Of a DNA stretch of 64,000 nt, positions 10,384 through 20,384 are shown in pieces. Made by a program: the position numbers and the translations under genes. How positions within the stretch are numbered: the stretch's first letter is position 1; every line of letters starts with the position of its first letter. This DNA comes from Arthonia radiata (taxonomy: Eukaryota > Ascomycota > Arthoniomycetes > Arthoniales > Arthoniaceae). The stretch lies in NCBI GenBank assembly GCA_002989075.1, contig PSQN01000017.1, positions 3,541,453-3,605,452 of the forward strand. The letters are read 5' to 3'. The notes below the pieces were generated by a model that saw only the letters and a program-made list of their open reading frames with translations, searched no databases and was not told the origin of the DNA.

Positions 10384-12720
10384 GGCGCTCGATGGAGCGA
10401 TAGGGTCTAAAGGTCTTAGCCGGTTGTGAGCAGGGCTGTGCCACAGCAATCGCCAGTAGGTTTGTAGGTTCTGTGATAGAAAGACAGCATCGACGAGCTG
10501 TCCTTGGGGATGAGTCTCGAGAAGAGGTCAAGACCGATTGACTGGGTTGAATATCGCGTGGTGCGATCAACAGAAGATGGAGGAGAGCGAAGCCTCATCG
10601 GTTGATAGGTTCTTGAGACTGTCATGCTGGGCGTCAGCGAAAAAGACATAGCGGTAGAGACGTGGTGGGAACCACGATCACAGTTGGCTAAGCAGTCGAG
10701 AAGGTAGACGGTGATCATCGCCATCCTGGGAAGTACTGTGAATGCTCGCTAAAGGACGAAAGGTCGGCGATGAGGTGGACAGCCAGATGCGAACTTGGAA
10801 GGCCGGTGCGGTTGCGTCTTCACAAATGATTAAGCTTCTGATGATCTGAACAATCTGACAAGCGGCGGGAAGGTTGTCGCTTGCGGCGCTTGTCTGCCGC
10901 GCTGACAGGTGTTGGAGTCTTGGAGATGTGATTTAAGCTCGCGGAAAGGATGGGTGGGGGCGGCAGTCGCCCACACTAACAGCGACGGTGTCCTGGACCA
11001 GATCCAAAGCCAAAGCTTGCCTCATCAACACATGGACTTACCTGTTCAAACAAGTTTTAGCCTGTGGATGTTGGTGCAGCGATGAAACCAATAGCTGGGC
11101 ACTGTGTCAATAGTGCAGCGCAAAGCAGGCAAGATCTGTGAAGGAGGTGTCGGTAGCGGAGGCAATCCCCAGCGACAAGTTCCGGGGTAGCTTTGCACCA
11201 GGCTCTCTGGTTCGTGCGGATGCGCAAAAAATCTAAAAGTAATGATTATGGCGGCAAAGCTAAACGATGGAATATGAATCGTGACTACTAAGTCAGAAAT
11301 GGGGCAATTATTGAGCAACCAAACTGCATCTTCCAGTCGTGGCGATGACTGTCCGCATACGTGATGGATCACAACGGCTGGAGGAGAAACCGAGCTTCGT
11401 GAGAAAGAGCAGAGACCGGCGTTCTTGAGCAGAGCTCCCATATCAAAGATGTGGATTGTGGCCTGGCTCACCCAAACCTTATTCTCTCCCGTCCAGTTCG
11501 TTTTTCGCCGCAGCAAGAGCAACCGCGGCGCTGGATCCTCATGTTCGCGTCAGACAGACTGGCTGTTCGACCAATTGAGAACGCAGACAGCTCCACATAC
11601 CTCAAGAGCATGACCCGTGCAGGCACCCGTTCCCGTAGCGTGATGGGCTCTCGCGAAACATCATGAGTAGTCCTTGCTCTTCGACCTTGGGAGTTTCAAA
11701 GTTACTCCGTATGTCGGTAGTGCCTCAACCAAGTCTGCCGATCGAATCGATAATTTTGCGAGCACAATTCAAGACTGTGAGGATGTCTGTGAAGCTAGCG
11801 CACTTCGCATTTCTAGGGGCAATCAAGATGCGGGGACGGTGGTAGATTGTGTTCAACGATGCGGCACGATAGCTCTCTGATCGGTTGGAGATTTGCTACT
11901 GTACGTGGAGATAGATGGGTCGTGTGCTGCTCGGCAAACGGCCTAGAAGGACACAAGCCAGTCATGGAGGCCGCCTCGGGTTACACAACATCATGTGGCG
12001 CTCTTTGGGCGCTGAGTCGCCCAGAAGATCTCACAGGGGGGAGAGCCATCAGCAGAATGCTTGTGTGGTCGCACCCTTCGAAACATATCATCGCGCAATT
12101 GAGCATGCATGGAAGTCGACCAGAGCATCGGAGCTCAGCCTCCCGCAATTTGAGCAAGTGAATATGGAACATTCGCGAAGCGCAGCCTAAAAATTCAGGC
12201 ATGGGAAGAGGTGCGGAGATATCCAGTAAGATATCGATCTGCGGGACGAGCCGGACTGTCCGAATGGATACTACTCGTGCGCTTCTCCAGAGCGCGGAGC
12301 TCGACGACTCGCGCTACTATTTCCATGCACGCGTAGTCGTAGAACCGTCCAGGGCACATGCTGCTGCAACCCCTGGCTGAGGGGCAAGCTGCATGGGGCA
12401 GTAGCTTGCTGCAACGGCTGATTGTCGGTGCGCTTGGCCGACAGCGAGACCCACAGGTCAGTACCCTCTACGACTTGCAGACTCACATAGAGTAACGTTT
12501 GACGACGGTCCTCGTGCCGTGCCAAAAGACTCCACATTCGTTCGAGCCAAACCATCCCACACACCAAGGATGGCTGCATCGGACGTCAGCGTCGGAAACC
12601 AGTCAGCTGCTCGCGCTCTTGAGTGCCAAGCACTGGAGGTCACGCATTGCAAATCGGAGCTATACCGACTTGCATGGGAGATACTGTCAGTGTATATGCA
12701 ACTTCCGGCAGCGATGTTGC
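10384..12720. other. Long intergenic stretch, no supported gene
   Basis: About 2.3 kb. Near its left end, two minus-strand frames look protein-like (10649-10416 from an ATG, and 10528-10384 without one) and may be 5' exons or leader of the preceding gene. A 158-codon minus frame at 11522-11046 has no recognisable motif. The rest shows only short overlapping frames on both strands. The right end holds the 3' flank of the ABC transporter. No repeat or transposon end is visible. Confidence 0.45.
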
Positions 12721-15700
12721 TCAAGACGAACGCGACCTTGCAGCGCTTTCCAGAAGCCCGGCTTCTTTGACGAGCTCGTAGAAGAGACCCTTCTTGTCGA
12801 TCAACGCGCCTGGACTGTCGAATTCTGCGACACGGCCCTTCTCCAGGACAAGGATGCGGTCGCTGTCTAGGATGGTGTTAATACGATGAGCAATCGTGAT
12901 GATTGTTCTGTCTTTGAAAGCTTCGCTTCTCAATGTTGTTTGAAGCATCGAGTCGGTTTGCACATCTACAGCTGCCGTAGCTTCATCGAGAACCAGTATA
13001 TTACTTGGCGCTAGGAGCGCCCTGGCCAGCGACACTAGCTGCCGCTGTCCCTGGCTGAGATTCGAGCCTGTGAAGCAAAGTCAGTAAGATCTAACCGGGG
13101 AATAACATGAAGATGCCGGGCACGCCTAGGCTTACCCCCTTCCTGAACTTGTGCGTCAAGCTTGCCATTCATGGTCGAGATGTGGCTCTTCAAACGAGCC
13201 GCGTCTGCGCCGAGTTAGCTGCTTTGGCTCCGTCATTGTCTTGAGCTTTCGTGAAACTCACCAAGGACGCTCCAAAGCTCTGTGTCATCGTGAACATGGC
13301 CCGGATCAAGATTGTCACGGACGGTTCCTTCAAACAAGGCGGCATCTTGAGGTATGATTGCAAGACGACGCCTCAGGTCCATCAAGCCGATTGAGCTCGT
13401 GTCTATATCATCGATGACGATGCCGCCTTCGGTGGGCTCGATGATCCTGAACAGAGCAAGAGTGAGTGAGCTTTTGCCTGCACCAGTACGTCCAACAACT
13501 CCAATCTTCTCACGCGGCTTGATAGTGACGTCGATGTTCTTCAGTACTGGGTCTAAATTTGCTCTATACCTCGTGGTGTAATTTTTGAAGGAGACGGCAC
13601 CGTTCTGCGGCCATACAAACGGAGGTCGATTTTCGGGAATCACATCGGCGGCCTCGGACGGCAGTCGAGCATACTCCAAAGCCCTTTCCACAGAGACAAT
13701 GTTAGTCTCAACTTCTACTGTCTGCCGTACAATCCAATTCAAAGACTGTGTGATCTGCAGAGCGTATGACATGGATAGCCCCACCAGGCCTGCCGAGAGT
13801 CCACTGTGAGACGTTACCGAGACAATAGCGAAACTCGCAGCTGCGAGGATAATGACTGAGCCGATGAATTCCAAGCGAACGGCAAGCCACCGGTTCGCAC
13901 TTATGGACGGAAAGTATGCGCTCAAATTGTTGTCCACACGCCACTCATTTTCGAGCGAGAATCTCCTCTGCTGTCGAAAGGCTCGGATTGTACTGATGCC
14001 GCTGAGACTCTCCTGGAAATGTGCGTAGATCGGACTCTTGCTCACACTGTCAAGCCGCTTGAGCTCGCGAGAGGTGCGCAGATAGTACCTTTGAATGTAG
14101 AGATATAGAAAGGCCAAGGGAAGAATGAGCGCGACGAAACCCGGCGTTGATATGGAAATTACGACGAGCGTGAATAACGCTGAACATTGTTAGTGTATCT
14201 TCGAAGTTGATGTTGCTCAACTTGCATACCTCTTGCGGTGTTCACGAACAACATGTTGAAAGTCCGAGCTAAGACTTCATCTATGCGGTAGATATCGCTT
14301 TTGGCTGCAAGTTAGCACGGGCGAGAATGCCACGAGGGCAGAGTGGGGACCTCGGGCCGGCCCAGTAAGCCTTTTTACAATCTGAAACGGTCGTGCATAC
14401 CTCGAAAATCGATTCAGAATCCGGCCAGACGGTGTCGTCTCGAAAAAGCTCATTGGTGATCGGAACATGGCTGTCGCCATCATTTGGTGCAATTTTCGAG
14501 AAGCCTGAAGATCGGTCAACATACGCCGTTGCTCCATGATGCACAAGTGACTCACCTCAATTGAGCAGAAGATCCACAAGATCAACATCTGAATCACAGC
14601 CAAAGCCGCAGAGCCCACCCCGAATGAGAAGTAGATGCCGATGTATTTGACTACGTCCGGGTTCCCCCCGTACTCCTGGTTTACTTCCGCCCATTCTTTG
14701 AGCCACACACTCCCACCTGCGTCCTGTCAGCATAAGTCTACCAATCGGGTCTGCTGGGATCCACACGTACCAATCTGGGCTATTTGAGCCAAGACCAACG
14801 TGAGCAGGTAGACGGAAACAGCGATCAAGTTGCTTTGCTTCGCATACTCGCCATACACCGACCACTTGACTTTGCCTTGTTCGGATCCTTCTTCCGTTTG
14901 CTTTGATCTCACCACAGGCTCTTCGTCGTCGGTTGCCTTTCCGTGTGGTCCTGTGAAGCTGACAGTGCTAGCCCGCCTCAAAGTCATTGAGCTCATCTTC
15001 CTTGTGGCAGCTGCACCAGTTGGCTGCGGACGGATTGGAGCGAGATGCGTATTGCCCTCTTGCATCTCCTCGATCTCTTCATCCTGGAGATCATCTTCTT
15101 CTTCGATGACCTTCTCGGCCGTCTCTTGGTCTCTCTTTTCATCAAGGCTGCTTGACTCGTCCGACGAGGAATCCTCACTTGGAGCGTGCTCACCCGTGTT
15201 GGCGGACCGTACAAGCTCTGCGACAGCGCCATTCTGAACAGTCATAAGATGCTCATAAGAGCCCGATTCTGCGATGCGTCCATCTATCATTAATGCGATG
15301 TTGTTCGACTCAGCAAGGATCGGAATGGAGTTGGTTGCAAGGATTCTGGTCTTCCCACCCAAAAGACCTTTGGCACCAAGCACGCGGTTAATTAGATGAC
15401 GACCAACATGGCCGTCTACTGCTGACAGGATATCATCAAGAACGTAGACATCTGCACGTGCATACACTGCTCTAGCCAATGTCAAGCGGGCTTTCTGACC
15501 CCCCGAGAGCGAGATACCGCGCTCACCAACTTCAGTCCTGTCTCCATCAGGGAGTGACGTGAAGTCCTCCGCAAGGGCACACGCCTGCACCGTCTCGTCG
15601 TAAAAGCGCGCATCCCATCGATGTCCAAACAGAATGTTTTCTTTGACGCTCGCGTTCATGATCCATGGAGTTTGCGCAACGTATGCCACAGCGCCTCGAA

Positions 15701-18017
15701 CAAGAACCTCGCCTTGTGTCTTGTAAAGATTGCCCAGCATAGCCTCGAGCAGCGATGACTTCCCGGTTCCTACACGTCCGACGATGCAGGACAGCTCGCC
15801 TTTGGAACACTGGAAGTCAACATTGCAAATGCTACCACCCTCTTTATACCGATCCCACGTGAAGCTGCCGTTCGAAATGCGGACAGATTCTTCGCCGCGT
15901 TCTTCTGCTGCAGGTCTTCTCGTGACGGCATTACTCTGCAATTCATCTGAACCAAGATATTCTGTCAGTCTGTTCACCGCAACGCTGGCCTCGATTATGG
16001 CGGTGATAACCATTGGCAAGACGGTCAGCGGAAACGTGAGAAGATTGAAGAGGGTCAAAGCAGGGAACACAATGTCTGTAGTGAGAGGCTTGTCTTGTGT
16101 AAGGACGAAGACGATGAAGGTCGAACATGACACCAAGAACGGAGTAGTTGACCACGTGAAGCTCGAGAACGCTTGAGCAGCACCGATTCGCCGCAGGGTG
16201 ACGAGTTCTTGGTCGTTTCGAATGAAGCTGAGCTTTTTGCTGAATGATGTCGTCCACTCGTAGAGCTATCAGGAGTCAGTGGTAGCTAAAAAGAGTAAGA
16301 TGATAGCCGCTTGCCTTGATTGACTTAATGTTATTTAAGATCTCAGTCATCAGCCTAGACCTTGCATCTTTGTTTTTCATCTGCTTCTTCTGCAAATTTT
16401 TCATGACTTTTGCAATGACACCATTAATAGGTATCATGACGACCATTACACCGATCCCGGCGATGAAGCTGATACCGACCAGCTGATATAGAGACAACAT
16501 GCAAAGCACAATCTGTAAAGGAGCAGACCAGAGCATTTGACCGTATTGCGACTAGTGATCGATGTCAGCACATTTGGTTTTCAGAACGAACAGTGACGCC
16601 TCAATGAACGCATACTAGATCTTGTAATCGTTGAGTGTCGACCGCCATGTAATTCACGATATCGCCGGTTGACTTCGCCGCCCGACCTTCGTTCGAGAGA
16701 CGCATGGCTTTGCTGTAGATTGCAGCTGTCAGGCCACTTCTAGTATGCATCCCAGTCTCGAACGCTCGCTGAAAGTACTAGGGATATCATTAGCGAGTCA
16801 TTAGAACGAGTACCAGGAGCATGATAATACCTGATTCAGACAGATCGTTTGACTGATCGAAACAGCAAACATGCCAATGGCTATTGCAGCTCCTTCGATG
16901 GCTGGGTTTGGCTTAGAAGTAGAGTATGACTGTACGAAGCTGATTAAGAAGCGGAGTAGCTGTGGTTGCGCAAAGTTCAAAACATCGCTGGCGGTCTTGA
17001 ACAACGCTCCGAGGAGGAATGGCCCTCCAAACGCTCGAAACAGTGCGAACCACAAAGAGGGTCGCCGTCCTTCGTGTTCGGCTTCCCATGCCTCTTCGAA
17101 CCTGTCGTGAGAGTAGCTAGTAGTATCGTGACGTCGCAGGCGCCACAGATCTTGCTGGGTAAGATAAAACTTATAGCCATATTTCATCATCGGTGTCCTA
17201 TCGAGCCTGTCAGCGAGAGAGTGCCTCATTGCGAAAGGTTTACCCACATCCAACTAAAAGCGAGCACTGAGAAAATGCTCGCGGATTCGTAGGGACATTC
17301 CTGCTTGTCTTGCAACTCTTCATAGTAACTTCTCTTTTTCGGTACCAGCCACTCCAGTGCGAACTCGAGGCCAGCAAGAGCCGTTGTGGTTACGGCCGTA
17401 ATGAAGTATGCCTCATGTTTCACGTGCGCCTGCTGCGAGACGAGCGAGCGCAGCTTGACGCCGTATATGATGAGGAAAAAGAGCCAGAAAAAGAGCACCA
17501 CGCCATGTGGTACTCTTGACCGCTGATGCTCAATATACTGAACGCAGGCGATCACCGCGAGTGAGAGCAGCTGTGCAACTTCAGCCCAGAAACGGAAGTC
17601 TTTCAGCCATACATTGGGCTGGTATTGGATCTGTAGAGCAGCTTGGAGCGTAGTAGAGACAGAGATGAATGAGAGAATGGTCTGAGCAACATGTGTCAGT
17701 AATACGTTATCAGATGTATGAAGGAGACATACGAGTTTGGCGTAGAAGTGCCAGTTCTTCTGTATAGAAGCAGGTCTCTTTCTGCGAAGGAGGTGGAAGA
17801 TTGCAGCGCAGCCTGCAAAAACCCCGAAAGTCGCAAGCGATACCACCGACACGTCGAGAAAACAAGGCGTGAGGTCATAGCGAGTTGGACTCAGAGGTCC
17901 CCAGCCCTCACGATCGTAGCATGAGGTTGTCTGACGCTTGTGTGACTTTACGAGTGTCAGCGGACTGCCAGAATTGTGACCAGAAACAACAGTCTGTATT
18001 GAGTCCTCGAGTATCAT
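12721..18017 (-). CDS. ABCC-family (MRP/YCF1-type) vacuolar ABC transporter, 1548 aa
   Basis: Full-length ABCC exporters of this type move glutathione conjugates and metal complexes, usually into the vacuole. Exons: 18017-17733, 17681-17248, 17197-16831, 16777-16616, 16551-16315, 16265-14771, 14716-14556, 14504-14401, 14297-14230, 14179-13262, 13204-13136, 13067-12721. Phases agree throughout (4647 nt). The order is an N-terminal TMD0, TMD1, NBD1, linker, TMD2, NBD2. NBD1 has Walker [10 protein letters not shown] (about 658-666), signature LSGGQ (about 748-752) and Walker B YVLDD, with Asp in place of the catalytic Glu, as is normal for ABCC proteins. NBD2 has GRTGAGKSS (about 1334-1342), LSQGQ and LVLDEAT. 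The linker is Ser/acidic and carries RRAS near residue 925, like the PKA site of yeast Ycf1. One intron (16314-16266) has a GC donor. The family is firm; the transported substrate is inferred. It is divergent from ureF. Confidence 0.95.
16266..16314 (-). other. GC-AG intron in the ABC transporter gene
   Basis: The exon ends ATCAAG and the intron begins GCAAGC and ends CCTGATAG (49 nt). Only this splice joins NNIKSIK to LYEW, the conserved order in ABCC transmembrane domain 1. The nearest GT donor gives the wrong frame. AAG|GCAAG is the usual context of the minor GC-donor class read by the U2 spliceosome. Confidence 0.85.
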
Positions 18018-18523
18018 CAGACGGGACTAAGGACACAGTCCCAGTGATTGTAGATCGGAGGTGGAGGTTATATGTGTGTGCGATATCGGAGTATGTACAA
18101 GGCGCCGTGTCCGACGGTTTCGGGATTCGATGCTGGCGGATTTGAGATTGTTTAGGTACTAGAGAATTGCAACTTGCTGTCCTTCAATGGAGTGGAAGAA
18201 GACTTCGGATGCGCCACCATCGTCTGCTCACTCGACCAGCAGCTTTTGCGGTACACTAACAGACATCTCGTCCGAACGCGCCTATCTCCGCTTTTCGTCC
18301 GAGAGACGAGTCATGATAGGATTCGGCGCCGCGTTTTCTTGCGCTTCTGCGCTCAAACAATCCGATATCGCCGCTTCCTCGTGAGAGCAGTTTGAGTGTC
18401 TGCATGAACCTTGATGATGGCTTTAGCTGCCGGGCTATGTTGACATGCATCTGAATGAGGCAGGGTCGTTGCATTCGTTGGTGTGGAGGGCCGCAGACGA
18501 CAATCCAACCAAATCGATAATCT
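18018..18523. promoter_or_regulatory. Divergent intergenic region between the ABC transporter and ureF
   Basis: 506 bp between two divergent start codons, so it must carry both promoters. It also holds a 65-codon plus-strand frame from an ATG (18187-18384) rich in Ser, and minus-strand frames of similar size. I could not choose between a small gene and chance. Confidence 0.45.
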
Positions 18524-19414
18524 ATGTCTACTACAAGCAGTCTGGAATTTGATCAGGAGATCGAACGCCTGGAAATGCGGATTACGGCACTTAGGGCTTC
18601 TCGCGGGCATGGCGAACCCTTTCGACCCTCACAAAAATTTAACCATCTGGAGACAGGATTTCATTCTCTTTTGCTACTAGCAGACTCTGCTCTACCCTTA
18701 GGCTCCTTCGCGTTTTCAGCCGGTCTTGAGTCGTTTCTAGCTCACAATGCGACTCAAGCCGCTTCCCGAAGAGTCAGCAGATTTCGACACTTCCTAAGCC
18801 TTTCCTTAGACTCGATAGCGGCAATGACCCTTCCCCACGTACACCATGCCTGGTGGGCACCTCAGAGACTGCAGACCTTTGACAACGACCTGGAATCGAG
18901 CACGACATGCACTGTGAATAGACGGGCTAGTGTTGCTCAGGGTCGCGCTCTGGTGGTTATGTGGCGACGTAGTCTGAAGGTTCAGGCACGGTCTGGCCCT
19001 TCTGAAGCAGCAGCCGCACTTGACACGTTCTCAGAGCTACTCTCAGAATCTGATGGAGACTTTGAAGATCGAGGCCGTGAAGACCACTGGTCGACCCGAC
19101 CACAGGCTCATTTTGCACCATTGTTTGGGGTCCTTGCAGCAGCTATGGGCGTGTCGTTGCAACAGACGATGTATCTGTACCTTTTGAATCATGCGAAAAT
19201 GGTCATGGGTGCCGCTGTTCGCGCCAGCGTGCTCGGTCCGTATCAGTCGCAAAGCTTGCTTGCCAGCACACTGCTACAAAGACAGATCATCAGCCTCATA
19301 GATGGTCAGATAGCTAGCGCAACCGTTCCCGAAAATGCTGGCCAAAGTGTTCCAGCCGTTGACATATGGTCTGGTCGGCATGAATTAGTGTACTCACGGA
19401 TATTTAATAGCTGA
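18524..19414 (+). CDS. ureF: Urease accessory protein UreF, 296 aa
   Basis: UreF works with UreD/UreH and the GTPase UreG to load nickel into cytosolic urease. The diagnostic UreF block LLLADSALPLGSFAFSAGLE lies at about residues 49-68. It is followed by the all-helical body, including FLSLSLDSIAAMTLPHVHHAWW, then GVLAAAMGVSLQQTMYLYL and ARASVLGPYQSQSLL-like segments near the C-terminus. The length fits fungal UreF. No intron is needed. The ATG at 18524 is the first in frame and precedes a short polar leader. The gene converges on snu23 with only 19 bp between stop codons. No other urease gene is in the window, so a working pathway is inferred. Confidence 0.93.
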   Translation: MSTTSSLEFDQEIERLEMRITALRASRGHGEPFRPSQKFNHLETGFHSLLLLADSALPLGSFAFSAGLESFLAHNATQAASRRVSRFRHFLSLSLDSIAAMTLPHVHHAWWAPQRLQTFDNDLESSTTCTVNRRASVAQGRALVVMWRRSLKVQARSGPSEAAAALDTFSELLSESDGDFEDRGREDHWSTRPQAHFAPLFGVLAAAMGVSLQQTMYLYLLNHAKMVMGAAVRASVLGPYQSQSLLASTLLQRQIISLIDGQIASATVPENAGQSVPAVDIWSGRHELVYSRIFNS

Positions 19415-19433
19415 TCACTGATGAGGATGCGGC

Positions 19434-20081
19434 TCAACATATCACACCGTCATTTTCAAGCTTGTACTGCTCGACCTCCTCACTGCCTTTCCTCTTGCGA
19501 CGTTTCTCAGCCCTCTTCCGCCGCTTCTCCTCCCTTTGCTGCTCTTCCCTTTCCTTTCGCACTTCCAGTCGAGCGTCTAGATGATTTACGCTTGCCTCCT
19601 GCTCCTCCTCTTCTTTTTTCCGAACAAGCCATGCGAGACGTTCTTTCACGTCTTCCAGAGTCGCTCGCTTCACCTCGCCAGTCTCACCAATTTGAATCAA
19701 ATGTTGCCTGCTGTTGTAGTGCTCCACAAGCTGTAGAGTGTCTTTGAAAGTGAGGTCGCAAGCCTCGCAATAGAAGCCCGCACCTCTCCCTCGCTTGCCG
19801 ACAGCACTACCAGCCGGGACCAGAGTTTGCTTGCCGACTTGTGAGGCAACGTCCAGCCGACTACGGCGTGACTCTGTCTCTTTGGCATCTGGGGGCGTTG
19901 AGGCTCGCTTGTGATACTTTTTGCCTTCCAGCTTGGCCTCATAGCGTGCTTTGCCTTCCTCCTTCAGTTGGTTTTCACGCTCTTCAGCCTTCTTCGCGTA
20001 TTCTTCACGGTCCCAAGTCTTCCTGAAAGAGGTGTCTGAGCTTGCATTGGCGCCATAGACGCCATCCTGCTTGCCTGGCAT
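19434..20081 (-). CDS. snu23: U4/U6.U5 tri-snRNP component Snu23 (ZMAT2 homologue), 215 aa
   Basis: Snu23 is a small zinc-finger protein of the spliceosomal B complex. The start resembles human ZMAT2: a short polar leader, then SFRKTWDREEYAKKAEERE. A single U1-type C2H2 finger reads CEACDLTFKDTLQLVEH with a second His six residues on (CX2CX12HX5H, about residues 109-130). A coiled, strongly charged C-terminus (KKEEEEQEASVNHLD, then KRRKRAEKRRKRKG) follows, as in the family. It is a single exon. It is convergent with ureF and divergent from top2. I am confident of the family. Confidence 0.9.
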   Translation of the reverse strand: MPGKQDGVYGANASSDTSFRKTWDREEYAKKAEERENQLKEEGKARYEAKLEGKKYHKRASTPPDAKETESRRSRLDVASQVGKQTLVPAGSAVGKRGRGAGFYCEACDLTFKDTLQLVEHYNSRQHLIQIGETGEVKRATLEDVKERLAWLVRKKEEEEQEASVNHLDARLEVRKEREEQQREEKRRKRAEKRRKRKGSEEVEQYKLENDGVIC

Positions 20082-20384
20082 TTCGCGGTTATGCTTTGAA
20101 GTTTACTTGGTGAGTGCTCTAGTTGAAGAAGAAAGGTAGAGAAGGATGCCCACGAAAAACCATTGTGATAAAGTACTCCAGGCATCTGAGCACGTGATTT
20201 TGAATGCCTGGAACGGTAAGCGCAGGCAGAACGGCTAGCGCCTTGGCGCGCCGCTAGTGCGCGTTGCGATGCTGGTATTTACAAACAAATCCATCTCATC
20301 CGCGTTGTGCTCACTCACTCTTCGCGCGCTACGCGCTGTCTTCTTCCAATCTTTTCAAGCTAACTCGGCCAGCGTCGCCCGATC
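20082..20384. promoter_or_regulatory. Divergent promoter region of snu23 and top2
   Basis: 303 bp between two divergent start codons. It is CG-rich near the middle (TTGGCGCGCC from 20243) and pyrimidine-rich close to the top2 ATG. TTGGCGCG resembles an E2F/MBF-type cell-cycle element, which would suit top2, but a single short match is weak evidence. Confidence 0.5.

Noticed and set aside
11046-11522. 158-codon minus-strand frame
   Set aside because: No recognisable motif, hydrophobic patches without a clear pattern, and no supporting intron or neighbour context.
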